A stretch of DNA of 64,000 nt from GCA-2748575 sp965222725 (GCA_965222725.1 OZ244969.1:3968001-4032000); one strand, 5' to 3'. Shown: positions 1 through 8,867, counted from the stretch's first letter. Notes: generated by a model not told the origin, from the letters alone. Translations and numbers: made by a program.

Positions 1-141
1 TACCACTGTGCCCGTTGTGGCGGCCATCAGGGGCACGTGTTTGATGACGGCCCCGAACCCACCGGAAAGCGTTACTGCAATAACGGACTGGCTCTTAAAT
101 TCGTGCCGGAAGGTGAAGCATTGCCGGAGCTCAGATCATGA
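1..141 (+). CDS. msrB: Peptide-methionine (R)-S-oxide reductase MsrB, C-terminal part (5' end outside window)
   Basis: Reading frame 1 is open from the first base and encodes 46 residues before TGA. It shows the second zinc-binding CxxC pair (CARC), then GHVFDDGP and the catalytic-cysteine motif RYCNNGLALKF, all characteristic of the MsrB C-terminus. MsrB reduces the R epimer of methionine sulfoxide with thioredoxin-type reductants. Its stop codon overlaps the msrA start (ATGA), so the two are translationally coupled and together repair both sulfoxide epimers. The N-terminal portion, including any signal peptide, lies upstream of the window. Confidence 0.9.
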   Translation, partial: YHCARCGGHQGHVFDDGPEPTGKRYCNNGLALKFVPEGEALPELRS

Positions 142-758
142 AATACCTGAACAACTGTTTGCTTGTGTGCCTGGCGCTCACCGGGTTGCTGCCGGGTTTT
201 GCGGTGGCAGAAGAGGAGGCCACCGCAATCTTTGCCAGCGGCTGCTTCTGGTGTACGGAGAAAGACTTTGAATCCGTTCCCGGGGTAATATCCGCAAAAT
301 CCGGGTATATCGGCGGCAGTGTGGACAATCCCTCTTATCACCAGGTATCCGCCGGTAGTACAGGCCATACCGAAGCGGTGCTCGTTACCTATAACCCGGA
401 CGCCGTGAGTTATCAGCAGCTGCTCAAAGTGTACTGGTACTCCGTAGATCCTTTCGCGAAAGACCGTCAGTTCTGTGACAAAGGGTCACAATACCGCAGC
501 GGCATTTTCTATCTGGACAAGGAACAGGAGAAACTGGCGCGGGAGAGCCTGGAAACCCTTAAGAAACAACACAAGCTCACGAAAAAGATACAAACGGAAA
601 TTGTACTGGCGTCCAAATTCTGGGATGCTGAAGCCTACCATCAGGATTACTATAAAAAGAACCCTGTCAGGTATCACTTTTACCGGTTCAATTGTGGCCG
701 GGACCAGCGCCTGGAAGAACTCTGGGGAGAACTTGCCGGCTGGAAACCTGAAAAGTAA
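138..758 (+). CDS. msrA: Peptide-methionine (S)-S-oxide reductase MsrA, probably exported
   Basis: 206 residues. An N-terminal hydrophobic stretch ending near GFAVAEEE looks like a cleavable signal peptide, suggesting a periplasmic enzyme. The catalytic motif GCFWCTEKDFE follows at about residues 34-44 (family motif GCFWG/C), with YIGG and the FWDAEAYHQDYY segment typical of MsrA near residues 153-165. It reduces methionine-S-sulfoxide in proteins. The start overlaps the msrB stop by ATGA. A CysTrp-Cys active site (GCFWC rather than GCFWG) is a known MsrA variant. No clear link to the steroid genes downstream. Confidence 0.93.
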   Translation: MKYLNNCLLVCLALTGLLPGFAVAEEEATAIFASGCFWCTEKDFESVPGVISAKSGYIGGSVDNPSYHQVSAGSTGHTEAVLVTYNPDAVSYQQLLKVYWYSVDPFAKDRQFCDKGSQYRSGIFYLDKEQEKLARESLETLKKQHKLTKKIQTEIVLASKFWDAEAYHQDYYKKNPVRYHFYRFNCGRDQRLEELWGELAGWKPEK

Positions 759-1182
759 TACCTTTGGTTCCTGACTTATCCGGATAGTTTGATCTGAACA
801 TCGGCTCCAGCTGATGCGGTTTTGGCGTGTTTTGCCAGTGACTTGGCACAAACTTACAAACCCATTGGCAAAACACAGAACCAACTAGTCCGTTTTAAGT
901 AGGGGCAGCAAAACAAGTTCGAGTAATATGATCCTGTAAGAAGAAAAACTGAAAAACAACAAGAAACGTTTGAGCAGATATCAAGGGTAAGCAGCCTCAC
1001 CAAACCTGTTATGCGCAATAGCTTTTCGGCCTGATTGATTCAGGATCGGGAGTTACAAAGGGGGCGCAAGGTGTGGGGTGGAAACGACTTAACGTAACCA
1101 CACCGAGGATTCAAACGTCTGCGTTGCGCGATTGCGCGACGGGTCGTTCTGTTGCTGCCGTGTTGTCTGCAAAGGAGTGACA
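759..1182. other. Intergenic region, 424 bp, no gene recognised
   Basis: No convincing ORF, tRNA or strong hairpin terminator is visible between msrA and the FadL gene. A short inverted repeat CCTGA-N5-TCAGG lies near 1030-1045. The last bases (1171-1177, AAAGGAG) are the ribosome binding site of the FadL gene. Neither of the two recurrent operator motifs found elsewhere in the window is present here. Confidence 0.5.
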
Positions 1183-2904
1183 ATGGCTTCACTGCACAGT
1201 GGTTTTATTACCCGTTTGAAAAGGACTTCGATTTACCTTGCTCTGTTTTCCTCACTATCCATACCGACCGCCCATGCTGTTCTCACCGATAATATCACCA
1301 TAGGTAACGCAAAAGCGTTGGGCCTTGGGCACGCGGTTACTGCGGATCCTCCGGGTATTGATTCCGTTCATTATAATCCAGCAGGTTTAACCCGGCTTAA
1401 AGGTCGTCAGCAGGAAATTAAACTGATATCCGGTTTCTTTAATATTGAGCTGGAGTTTGGCGAAGGCTACACAGACTCCTGGAATGATAAGTTTGATGAG
1501 CTGAGAGAAGCCACAGCTGAACGTGGACAAGAACTTCCGGAAGGCTTTTTTTACGATGAATCCAATGGTGCTACCAGTGAGACTGAAGGCGCCGCGCTGA
1601 TGTTGCCAGTGGTAGGTATGACTGAGATACCAGTTATTCTGGCACCGCTTGGTGGAGCATCCTATTCACCACCCGGCAGCAATGTTACCTTTGCTACCAA
1701 TGTCTATTCACCTTTAATGGTGGGATTTAATCGCTCCGAAGATGACCCCGGTCGCTTCATGGGTGAAAAACTGGCATTTTCTCTAATCACTTACTTCTCG
1801 CCAAGTGTGGCGGTGCAAGTAACGGATACCTTTTCAGTTGGCGCAGCGGTTACCTTTAACTATGCGGGCGTAGGTTTGGATCTGGCTTTTCGCGAACCGA
1901 ATTTTGGTTTGCAGTGGCTGGAAGGCCTTCGTCAGGAAAGCTGTGATAACGTAACGACCCCGGATGATGAATTCCTAGGATTTTCGGATTTTATTCCCTG
2001 TATACCGGACGATCAAACCGTCAAGCTGTACGATACGCTAGGGCGACTAAAGTTTGAGGTAGAAAAAGACCTGACTTTTGGCATGAATATCGGGGTGCTT
2101 TGGGAACCCAAACCCTGGTTGGCATTAGGCGCTGTATATCAGTCCCCTGTTGATATGGATATGGAAGGTTGGTTTTCCTGGGATCAAGGCCAAAGTTTGT
2201 TGAACTTTTTCCAGCAGTTGGAAGGTGGCTTGGGTGACAAGTTTGGTGTGCCAGGATTGAAATTTGAATCTCTGGGTGCAGGATTCGGCGCACTGGTTGA
2301 GCCAAGAACGACAGGCAAGGCCAAAGTAGAAATGACCATGCCGGCGCACTTTTCGTTTGGGTTCAGTTTGCAGATTACTCCCAGTATCAAAATAAATACT
2401 GATTATAAATTTACGGAGTGGTCAGAGTGGCAGAATATTCCGGTAGAGTTCTCTGAACCTATCGGGGTTATCTTCCTGGCAAACTTACTGCAGCCCGAAG
2501 CGGCTCCGGCCCCTGGTGGGTATCAGGTTAATTTCCCGCTGGGCCTGGAGGATACCTGGAACCTTTCTTTTGGGATTGAATATCAGTGGAATGATAAACT
2601 GGCCATCCGTTTTGGCTACGAAGATCGTCCATCGTCGATCCCCAAAAAGTCTCGAAGCCCCTTGTTACCTATTGGTGATACGAAACTACGTTCGCTTGGG
2701 TTTAACTACAAACCGAGTGCAGATCAAAACTTTGAGTTCGCGATAGGTCAGATGGACTCTTCGGTGCATATGCCGGGTAATACGAGTGATCTGGGGAACT
2801 CCGAGAATTACGCGAAATTTATATACAATCCCTACTCAGGAAATGATATTACTGCCAATCTTGATGTGATACTGGTTGAAATGAGTTACCGGAGAACCTG
2901 GTAA
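1183..2904 (+). CDS. FadL/TodX-family outer-membrane hydrophobic-substrate channel
   Basis: 573 residues from ATG 1183, preceded by AAAGGAG at 1171-1177; the upstream in-frame ATG at 1132 lacks such a site. A signal peptide (Ser/Thr-rich, ending around THA) is followed by ITIGNAKALGLGHAV and DSVHYNPAGLTRL, the N-terminal hatch signature of OMPP1/FadL/TodX proteins (asparagine-alanine-glycine 'NPAG' motif). The rest alternates aromatic and polar residues as expected for a 14-stranded beta barrel and ends in an aromatic residue (SYRRTW). It is longer than E. coli FadL (about 420-450 residues), with acidic insertions. Function inferred: uptake of hydrophobic compounds, plausibly sterols given the neighbours. 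It is monocistronic. Confidence 0.9.
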   Translation: MASLHSGFITRLKRTSIYLALFSSLSIPTAHAVLTDNITIGNAKALGLGHAVTADPPGIDSVHYNPAGLTRLKGRQQEIKLISGFFNIELEFGEGYTDSWNDKFDELREATAERGQELPEGFFYDESNGATSETEGAALMLPVVGMTEIPVILAPLGGASYSPPGSNVTFATNVYSPLMVGFNRSEDDPGRFMGEKLAFSLITYFSPSVAVQVTDTFSVGAAVTFNYAGVGLDLAFREPNFGLQWLEGLRQESCDNVTTPDDEFLGFSDFIPCIPDDQTVKLYDTLGRLKFEVEKDLTFGMNIGVLWEPKPWLALGAVYQSPVDMDMEGWFSWDQGQSLLNFFQQLEGGLGDKFGVPGLKFESLGAGFGALVEPRTTGKAKVEMTMPAHFSFGFSLQITPSIKINTDYKFTEWSEWQNIPVEFSEPIGVIFLANLLQPEAAPAPGGYQVNFPLGLEDTWNLSFGIEYQWNDKLAIRFGYEDRPSSIPKKSRSPLLPIGDTKLRSLGFNYKPSADQNFEFAIGQMDSSVHMPGNTSDLGNSENYAKFIYNPYSGNDITANLDVILVEMSYRRTW

Positions 2905-2920
2905 TTACTACGTTGAATTG

Positions 2921-2956
2921 TTTGTAGTTAACACCAAGTTTGTAGTCAACACCAAG
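2921..2956. repeat. Two-copy tandem duplication of 18 bp
   Basis: TTTGTAGTTAACACCAAG (2921-2938) is followed immediately by the same 18 bases with one C for T change (2939-2956), between the fadL-like stop codon and its terminator. Similar two-copy short tandem duplications occur at other gene ends and leaders in this window. Confidence 0.85.
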
Positions 2957-2986
2957 AAGGTGTGTCGTATTGAGGCACACCTTTTC
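2957..2986 (+). terminator. Stem-loop terminator after the FadL gene
   Basis: AAGGTGTG (2957-2964) pairs with CACACCTT (2976-2983) across an 11-base loop and is followed by a short T-rich run. It lies between the convergent FadL (plus) and SDR (minus) genes and may serve both. Confidence 0.7.
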
Positions 2987-2999
2987 GTTTAACTATCTT

Positions 3000-3794
3000 C
3001 TATTGTTTGTTTAGCTTGTGGGCATCTTCAGCCATTTTCAAAAAGCTGGGAGGTTCACCGCCACCATAAACTTCCATAGCCGCACCACTCACATAAGCAG
3101 ATGCATCTGACGCCAGAAAAAGACAGGCATTCGCCATATCTTCCGGCACCGCCATTCTGCCCATGGGAAGTGACTTTTCAATTAATTCAATACCAGCTTT
3201 ACCCGCGTAGTGATCTTCGGCTGCTTCAGTCTTGATCAGGCCAGCGATGATGGCATTGACCCTAACATTGTCACATCCCCATTCCTGGGAAAGCGACCGG
3301 GTTAAATTGATCAAACCTGCTTTAGCCGCACCATAGGCGGCGGTGCCGGGAGAGGGGCGTACACCGGAGACGCTGGCGATATTCACAATGGCACCGCCGG
3401 TGATGTTCTCTCGCATGGCCAGATATGCCTGCTGGGAAAACACCAGAGGTGCAATCAGGTTAAGCCGGATGATGGATTCACTGAGGCGATAGGGAGCTTC
3501 GGCCGCTTTAACCGGTGGTGAGCCGCCGGCGTTGTTAATCAATACATCCAGGTGGCCGGTGTCCTGTATCACTTTGTCGATAATACTTTGGGATTCCTCC
3601 GGTTTACGGACGTCGGCTGCAATAAAGATGGCTGTATTGCCGTTACTCTGAATCGCGCTTTCCGGCGCATTGCGTCCGCAGATATAAACGTTGGCACCGG
3701 CAGCCAGGAAAGCCTCGGTAATGCCTTTGCCAACGCCTTTGGTGCCGCCGGTAACGATAACGCTTTTACCGGAATAATCGTAGCTAATGGACAT
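3000..3794 (-). CDS. Short-chain dehydrogenase/reductase (SDR)
   Basis: 264 residues. Classical SDR layout: cofactor motif TGGTKGVG near residues 16-23, NNAGG near 90, catalytic Ser in NIASVSG and YGAAK (Tyr-xxx-Lys) near 160, and a C-terminal YVSGAAMEVYGGGEPPSF segment. It is expected to oxidise or reduce a hydroxyl/keto group with NAD(P)H. It is the last gene of the minus-strand operon chsH2-chsH1-ltp2-thioesterase-SDR, 42 bp after the thioesterase, so the substrate is probably a steroid or a side-chain intermediate; which carbon cannot be told from sequence. ATG 3794 is preceded by an AAGGA-type ribosome site. Confidence 0.88.
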   Translation of the reverse strand: MSISYDYSGKSVIVTGGTKGVGKGITEAFLAAGANVYICGRNAPESAIQSNGNTAIFIAADVRKPEESQSIIDKVIQDTGHLDVLINNAGGSPPVKAAEAPYRLSESIIRLNLIAPLVFSQQAYLAMRENITGGAIVNIASVSGVRPSPGTAAYGAAKAGLINLTRSLSQEWGCDNVRVNAIIAGLIKTEAAEDHYAGKAGIELIEKSLPMGRMAVPEDMANACLFLASDASAYVSGAAMEVYGGGEPPSFLKMAEDAHKLNKQ

Positions 3795-3836
3795 AAGGAG
3801 TTCCTTGCTGCTGTTTAAAAGTGTTAAGGGTTTGAA

Positions 3837-4262
3837 TTACTGACGGGGTCTCAGGTATTTCCATACACCGTTGGCGGTGCCAACCAGGGTGTCTCCGCAC
3901 CAGGCCTTGCCTTCTACAAAGGCAACACTGTTGGTTGCCTGGGTCACTGTGCCGGTTGCCATCAAAAAGTTGCCGGGTTCAGTGGCTGCAATAAAACTGG
4001 TTTGCATGGACAGGGTTACCACCGGAACTTCGCCTTTGTAAAGGGAGGCGTTCATTCCCAGGGCTTCATCCAGCAGCGTTAACAGCACGCCACCGTGGCC
4101 CCGGTTGTTGCCGCCGACATGAACATCGGTAAAGGGCATGCCTACCCAGCCAATAGTGATTCCATCCACCAGGTCACGTTTATAGTGTAGCGGGCCAATA
4201 TGAGTGGAAAAGTTGGTGAAGCGGCCTTCCACAAAGCCATCGGGAATTTGAATATCGCTCAT
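3837..4262 (-). CDS. PaaI-type hotdog-fold acyl-CoA thioesterase
   Basis: 141 residues with the hotdog core signature NNRGHGGVLLTLLDEALGM (HGG..D motif of the 4HBT/PaaI family) near residues 51-69 and VTLSMQTSFIA for the central strand. Family members hydrolyse acyl-CoAs to free CoA. It starts 3 bp after the stop of the Ltp2-like aldolase gene, so it is co-translated with the aldolase/hydratase set. A role in releasing CoA from side-chain intermediates or dead-end CoA esters is inferred. Confidence 0.85.
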   Translation of the reverse strand: MSDIQIPDGFVEGRFTNFSTHIGPLHYKRDLVDGITIGWVGMPFTDVHVGGNNRGHGGVLLTLLDEALGMNASLYKGEVPVVTLSMQTSFIAATEPGNFLMATGTVTQATNSVAFVEGKAWCGDTLVGTANGVWKYLRPRQ

Positions 4263-4265
4263 GGA

Positions 4266-5444
4266 TCACCCGCGCTCAAGAATGGCCGCACCTGTGGGCA
4301 CACCGGTACCCGCAGTAATTAATACGTGCTCCACATCACCCATCTGGTTTACCGCTGTGCCACGAATCTGCCGTACGGCTTCGGCAATACCGTTCATGCC
4401 GTGAATGTAGGCTTCACCGAGTTGACCGCCGTGGGGGTTAACCGGCAGTTTGCCACCGCGGGCGATATGGCCGTCCCGGATAAAATCTTTTGCCTCGCCC
4501 TTGTCGCAGAAACCAAAGGCTTCCAGTTGGGGTAGCACCCAGGGGGAGAAGTGGTCGTACAGGCAGGCCACATCAATATCGCCTGGGTTGAGTCCGGCCA
4601 TGGAATAGACTTCGCCGGCGCAGGCATCGAATTCCGGTATGCCCGAAATTGTTTCACCATAAAAAGGCGTCATCATGCGGGTGTCTTTCACAATACTTTG
4701 CCGGGCACTGGCTATTAGCGCAGGCGTATTGGCAAGGTCTTTGGCGCGCTCTGCCGAGGTCACCACAAAAGCAACTGCGCCATCGCTTTCCTGGCAGCAA
4801 TCATAAAGCCGCAGCGGGTCTGCAATCATCCGGGATGTCTGGTGATCTTCCAGCGTGATGGGCTTCTGGTAGAAGAAAGCGTTGGGATTGGTCGCCGCAA
4901 AGTCACGCATGGCTACCGCTACGCGGCCAAAGTCTTCGCTGGTGGCGCCGTATTCATGCATATAGCGCCGCGCGCTGAAGGCGATCCAGGCTGCCGGCGT
5001 CATAAAGCCAAAAGGAAAGTAATGGCTGAAGTTAATCATGTTGGGATTCAGGGGCGAGGTGTCCATCAGCTGGCCACTGCCAAAGCGAAGGCCGGAGCGT
5101 TCATTGAGTGCCCGGTAAATTACGACTGTGTCACACAGGCCGGAACTGATCGCGGTCGCAGCATGTACAAAGGGTCCGCAGGCGGCACCACCACCAAACT
5201 CGGTTCGCGAGAAGAACTTGAGCTCCTTACCGCCTACTTGGCGCAGGATTTCGTTCTCCCAGTTGTTGTCCATGCTGAAGGTAGCCATACCATCGATGTC
5301 GGCTCCTTTTAAGCCGGCATCATCAAGCGCGGCTTTAACCGCTTCGCAGGCCAGTTGCATTTCGGTGCGTCCGGAATCTTTGGAAAACTCAGTGGCGCCA
5401 ATGCCCACGATGGCGGCTTTGCGGGAAAGTGTGGCTGACATCAT
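4266..5444 (-). CDS. ltp2: Ltp2-like thiolase-fold aldolase (steroid side-chain C-C lyase)
   Basis: 392 residues, thiolase superfamily of the lipid-transfer/SCPx type. The N-terminus KAAIVGIGATEFSKDSGRT and the C-terminal LYDHFSPWVLPQLEAFGF and NPHGGQLGEAYIHGMNG segments match the Ltp2 aldolase group; the tyrosines in LYDH and GEAY are at positions reported as catalytic in actinobacterial Ltp2 (from memory). A true thiolase nucleophilic Cys/His/Cys set is not obvious. In actinobacteria Ltp2 with ChsH2 cleaves 17-hydroxy-3-oxopregn-4-ene-20-carboxyl-CoA to androstenedione and propionyl-CoA. The immediate upstream genes encode its ChsH1/ChsH2 partners, and its start overlaps the chsH1 stop (ATGA), which strongly supports this role. 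Confidence 0.88.
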   Translation of the reverse strand: MMSATLSRKAAIVGIGATEFSKDSGRTEMQLACEAVKAALDDAGLKGADIDGMATFSMDNNWENEILRQVGGKELKFFSRTEFGGGAACGPFVHAATAISSGLCDTVVIYRALNERSGLRFGSGQLMDTSPLNPNMINFSHYFPFGFMTPAAWIAFSARRYMHEYGATSEDFGRVAVAMRDFAATNPNAFFYQKPITLEDHQTSRMIADPLRLYDCCQESDGAVAFVVTSAERAKDLANTPALIASARQSIVKDTRMMTPFYGETISGIPEFDACAGEVYSMAGLNPGDIDVACLYDHFSPWVLPQLEAFGFCDKGEAKDFIRDGHIARGGKLPVNPHGGQLGEAYIHGMNGIAEAVRQIRGTAVNQMGDVEHVLITAGTGVPTGAAILERG

Positions 5445-5881
5445 GCAACTCCTTCTTTGGCCAACTGAACAATGGCACTGCCACTGACGTGATTACCCAT
5501 GCCGTTCTTACCTTTAAAATCCAGGTGAACCAGGTGCTCGCCGTTGTCTTCTTCAAGCTCGGTGACTTCGCCGGACATGGTCATGGTGTCGCCGGGAAAG
5601 TTGGGTGCGCCCAGGTTGAATTTGATATTTTTAATGCGGCTTCCAGGGCCGGCCCAGTCAGTCAGATAGCGACCGACAAAACCGTTTGTGGAAAGGATAT
5701 TCATAAAAATATCCGGTGTGCCTTTTTCTTCGGCTGCTGCCTTGTCGTGATGCACGTCCTGAAAATCCTGGGAAGCAATGGCGCAGGACACGATCAGTCT
5801 TGGTGTCAGTTCCAGCTCAAACACCGGTAGCTGGTCGCCCACAGACACTTGTGAGGCGTAAACATTGGTAAATTCTGTCAT
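5441..5881 (-). CDS. chsH1: MaoC-type enoyl-CoA hydratase subunit, ChsH1-like
   Basis: 146 residues, single hotdog domain. The segment ASQDFQDVHHDKAAAEEKG (about residues 37-55) carries the Asp and His of the R-hydratase motif, followed by PDIFMNILS. In mycobacterial cholesterol catabolism the small ChsH1 pairs with ChsH2 as an alpha2beta2 enoyl-CoA hydratase acting on the 3-carbon side chain. Here the gene lies 11 bp downstream of the chsH2-like gene and overlaps the aldolase gene by 4 bp, reproducing the ChsH2-ChsH1-Ltp2 order. AGAGGAA precedes the start. Confidence 0.88.
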   Translation of the reverse strand: MTEFTNVYASQVSVGDQLPVFELELTPRLIVSCAIASQDFQDVHHDKAAAEEKGTPDIFMNILSTNGFVGRYLTDWAGPGSRIKNIKFNLGAPNFPGDTMTMSGEVTELEEDNGEHLVHLDFKGKNGMGNHVSGSAIVQLAKEGVA

Positions 5882-5892
5882 CGTTTATTCCT

Positions 5893-6834
5893 CTAGGATT
5901 GTGCGGGCCTGAAAATGGGCAGGGACATGCCTTCCTGTACTTCTTTGATCTCCATCTCAACGGGCATGCCAATAGTGATCTCGTCGGGCTTGCAGCCTTC
6001 CAGTTGCGAGACCAGGCGGACGCCTTCGTCCAGGTCCACCAGTACAATGGCGTTAGGGTAATCAAACGGCGGGATTTCAGGGTAGTGCATAATGGTGTAG
6101 GTATAGACTTTACCTTTTCCTTTGGATTCCACCGTGTCCCATTCGATGGACTGACATGATTCACACATGGGTTGGGGCGGATGGCGCAGGGTATTACAGC
6201 TGGTGCAGCGCTGGATTAACAGTTTGCCCTGGCGAAGTCCTTCCCAGTAGTGTTCGTTGTCGTAGTTTTCGATCGGTGCCACGCGGTTGATTTTCATGGG
6301 GCCGCTGCTGGCCTTTTGCGACGCCGGTTTCTTCGGTGCCTGGTATTGAAAGTAGGTGATCTTGGCGTCTGCAAAGCATTCGTCATTCTGATCCATGTAC
6401 TGGGCCAGCTCGGTAACAAAGAAGCCTTTACCCACAGCAGTGGACTTTTCTTCAGTCACATGCACGATGGTGCTGTAGTGGTGAACCTGATCGCCTTCTT
6501 CCAGATAGCGGTGAAAGGTCTGGTCATAGCTGACCGCCATAACGCCGGCATAGCCGTGGGCTTCCATAATGCTGAGGATTTCATAGGGATTATCATCCGT
6601 GGAGCCTTCCGGGTAGTTACCGCGGGCATCACGCATGGTCCACATTTGCATCATGGTGGGTGGGGCTACTACTTTGTCGTCGCCAAGATAGAGCGGGTTA
6701 TCATCACCCATGGCAGTGCACCACTGCCATACCTGGGTCCGGGTAACCGGATTAAAGCTTTTATAAGGGCCCACCCGGCGATTAAGCAGGGGCTTTATCT
6801 TGTCCAGTAGCTCCGCCGCTGAAATGTCCGACAT
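5893..6834 (-). CDS. chsH2: ChsH2-like fusion: MaoC N-terminal domain plus DUF35 zinc ribbon/OB fold
   Basis: 313 residues. Residues 1 to about 165 form a MaoC-like hotdog (VGPYKSFNPVTRTQVWQWC). After a linker rich in Ala, Lys and Ser, the DUF35 part runs from about 190 to the end, with zinc-ribbon pairs CTSC and CESC, then the OB fold (GKVYTYTIMHYPEIPP, AIVLVDLDEGVRL). In known systems the MaoC half pairs with ChsH1 while the DUF35 half docks on Ltp2 and is needed for aldol cleavage. It is the first gene of the operon; GAGGAAG precedes the ATG. Box A repeats lie 50-80 bp upstream. Confidence 0.9.
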   Translation of the reverse strand: MSDISAAELLDKIKPLLNRRVGPYKSFNPVTRTQVWQWCTAMGDDNPLYLGDDKVVAPPTMMQMWTMRDARGNYPEGSTDDNPYEILSIMEAHGYAGVMAVSYDQTFHRYLEEGDQVHHYSTIVHVTEEKSTAVGKGFFVTELAQYMDQNDECFADAKITYFQYQAPKKPASQKASSGPMKINRVAPIENYDNEHYWEGLRQGKLLIQRCTSCNTLRHPPQPMCESCQSIEWDTVESKGKGKVYTYTIMHYPEIPPFDYPNAIVLVDLDEGVRLVSQLEGCKPDEITIGMPVEMEIKEVQEGMSLPIFRPAQS

Positions 6835-6882
6835 GCAAACTTCCTCTGGGTTTGTAGACTGATAAAGCTAAAATACCAATTA

Positions 6883-6912
6883 TGCATTGCCATTGCAATA
6901 ATGATGCATAAT
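6883..6912. promoter_or_regulatory. Box A operator-like repeat upstream of chsH2
   Basis: TGCA occurs at 6883, 6894 and 6905, exactly 11 bp apart; the right part TTGCAATAATGATGCATAAT matches the window-wide box A. An outer inverted repeat ATTATGCAT...ATGCATAAT frames it. It sits upstream of the minus-strand chsH2 operon. Confidence 0.6.
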
Positions 6913-7025
6913 TCAGAAGTCCGGCTGCGGAAAGTGACAGAAAGGGGTGTGAAGGGCGCCAGAAAGGCGCCCTGAAAGCAGGTTAATACTGGATAAACAG
7001 CAGGTTAGAAACCTGCATAAAAACC

Positions 7026-8264
7026 TTAAGAGGCTGCTTCGACCAGTGCTTTAAGGTCGTTGCTGGCATCTGCCAACAGTTCATCACTCAAGGGGATTTT
7101 CTGGGCAATGATTTTCTTGGCCTGCATAAACTCCTTGGAGCTGTTAATGCAGTCGGCGGCAAGAATATCGTCGCCTTTAAGGTACCAGGCAACAAACTGG
7201 TTGCTGCTGGGCTCGCCTCGCAGCACAACCCGGTCGTAACCTTTATTGAATCCGGCAATCTGCAGTTTTACGTCGTATTGATCAGACCAGAACCAGGGCA
7301 GGGAATGATAGGCTTTCTGATTGCCGCAGACAGAAGCGGCCGCAGTGCGGGCCTGTTCAGTGGCATTGGGTACTGACTCCAGGCGCAGGCGGAAGCCCAG
7401 CAAATCATTGGGGTGATTGGTGCAGTCACCGGCAGCAACGATATCCGGATCGGCGGTTTGCGCGAATTCATCTACCAGAATGCCGTTTTCAGCCTGCAGG
7501 CCGGCATCCTCTGCAATCTCTGTATTGGGGATAACGCCGATGCCGATAATCACCATGTCGGCATCCAGTGTCAGGTCATTATTGCAAACGACCTGGGTAA
7601 CCTTGCCGCCGTCGCCTTTAAACTCAACCGCCTGGGCTTCGGTATAGATTTTTACGCCGTGGCCTTCATGCAATTGCGTGTAGTATTCAGATAACTCCGG
7701 CGCAGTAACGCGTTCCAGTACCCGGTGCATCATTTCCAGCACGGTGACTTCCATGCCCAGCTTGCGCAGTGAGGCAGCGGTTTCCAGGCCAATGTAGCCG
7801 CCGCCGACGATCACTGCCTTGTTGCCTTCTTTTACCTGTTGCTGAATGGACTGGGCGTCTGACAAAGTGCGCAGATAAAAAATGCCATCCAGATCATGGC
7901 CGGGAATAGGCAGTTCGCGAACCCGGGCGCCGGTGCAAAGGCCGAGCTTGTCGTACTGCAGTTTCTCGCCGTTGTTGAGCGTAATTTCCTTGTTTTCCCG
8001 ATCGATGGTTTCAACTTTAACGCCCAGTTTGAATTCAATATTGGCTTTGTCGTATACCGTTGATTTGAACAGGTCGATCTGATCGGCAGTTTTCTCGCCG
8101 TTCAGGAGCGCCTTGGATAAGGGAGGGCGGTGATAAGGCATGGCGTTCTCGTCGCCAATCACCAGGATTTTGCCTTGCCAGCCTTCTTTTCTGACGGCGT
8201 TGGCCAGCGATGCCCCCGCGTGGCTGGCTCCGATAATGATGCAGGTTTGGTTCTCTGTGGTCAT
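7026..8264 (-). CDS. FAD-dependent ferredoxin reductase (putidaredoxin/rubredoxin reductase type)
   Basis: 412 residues from ATG 8264, chosen because AGGAAGG lies 6 bp upstream; an in-frame GTG 15 bp earlier would place that site inside the gene. FAD motif IIGASHAGASLA at the N-terminus, NAD motif IVGGGYIGLETAASLRKLG near 150-170, and the second FAD motif TADPDIVAAGDC near 280. This is the reductase of bacterial class I P450 electron chains, passing electrons from NAD(P)H to a [2Fe-2S] ferredoxin. The ferredoxin is encoded divergently 268 bp away and the P450s lie nearby. A box B operator sits between the two. Confidence 0.93.
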   Translation of the reverse strand: MTTENQTCIIIGASHAGASLANAVRKEGWQGKILVIGDENAMPYHRPPLSKALLNGEKTADQIDLFKSTVYDKANIEFKLGVKVETIDRENKEITLNNGEKLQYDKLGLCTGARVRELPIPGHDLDGIFYLRTLSDAQSIQQQVKEGNKAVIVGGGYIGLETAASLRKLGMEVTVLEMMHRVLERVTAPELSEYYTQLHEGHGVKIYTEAQAVEFKGDGGKVTQVVCNNDLTLDADMVIIGIGVIPNTEIAEDAGLQAENGILVDEFAQTADPDIVAAGDCTNHPNDLLGFRLRLESVPNATEQARTAAASVCGNQKAYHSLPWFWSDQYDVKLQIAGFNKGYDRVVLRGEPSSNQFVAWYLKGDDILAADCINSSKEFMQAKKIIAQKIPLSDELLADASNDLKALVEAAS

Positions 8265-8394
8265 AAAATCCTTCCTCACTTACTACTTTACAGGCTCTTG
8301 AAAAGCACTTGTTTACTTCGGTTTTACAGGCTTGAACAGCTAAAAAACTGCCGGCAATTTTATCGCAAATTATCTTGATTTTAAGATTTATAAA

Positions 8395-8409
8395 GTATAC
8401 GGTGTATAC
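8395..8409. promoter_or_regulatory. Box B operator-like palindrome between ferredoxin reductase and ferredoxin
   Basis: GTATACGGTGTATAC: two perfect GTATAC halves separated by 3 bp, 124 bp upstream of the ferredoxin start and 131 bp upstream of the divergent reductase start. Closely related sequences precede the P450 and other genes of the window. Confidence 0.65.
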
Positions 8410-8532
8410 TTAAGAATCAAGCTATAATTTGAAACCCTGAAGGGATTGACCGGAATTGAAGCCCTTATAAATGTACAGGGATTGGCAAAAGCATAATAAG
8501 ATAGCAAAGATTGAGAGAGAGGAGTATTAAAT

Positions 8533-8853
8533 ATGGCATTAATCAAAATCACCAACCTTAAGGGTGAAAAGAGCGAGTTGGACGCACCGAATGGTGATAC
8601 CTTGATGGAAGCCTTGCGCGACAACGGTTATGACGAAATAGAAGCGATTTGTGGCGGTGTGTGTTCCTGTTCTACCTGCCATGTTTACGTTGAGGGTGAG
8701 TGGCAAAATAAGCTGGGTGAGCGCAGCGAAGACGAATATCAGCTGGTATCCAGTACTGAACATTATCGCGAAAATTCACGCCTGTCCTGTCAGATCACCG
8801 TGACTGATGAAATGGACGGACTGGAAATTACCATTGCGGAACAAAGCTACTAA
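8533..8853 (+). CDS. [2Fe-2S] ferredoxin of the putidaredoxin/adrenodoxin type
   Basis: 106 residues. Cluster ligands are Cys40, Cys46, Cys49 (CGGVCSCSTC, the C-x5-C-x2-C pattern) and Cys86 (RLSCQITV); Cys44 is an additional cysteine inside the loop. The C-terminal DEMDGLEI segment is typical of vertebrate-type ferredoxins. It is expected to shuttle electrons from the divergent reductase to the P450s at 9071-10567 and 26851-28338, which share the box B operator with it. AGAGAGGAG precedes the ATG. Confidence 0.95.
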   Translation: MALIKITNLKGEKSELDAPNGDTLMEALRDNGYDEIEAICGGVCSCSTCHVYVEGEWQNKLGERSEDEYQLVSSTEHYRENSRLSCQITVTDEMDGLEITIAEQSY

Positions 8854-8867
8854 AACAAAGCTACTAG
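8840..8867. repeat. Two-copy 14-bp tandem duplication spanning the ferredoxin stop codon
   Basis: AACAAAGCTACTAA (8840-8853, including the TAA stop) is repeated as AACAAAGCTACTAG (8854-8867). The duplication regenerates an out-of-use copy of the gene end. Confidence 0.8.
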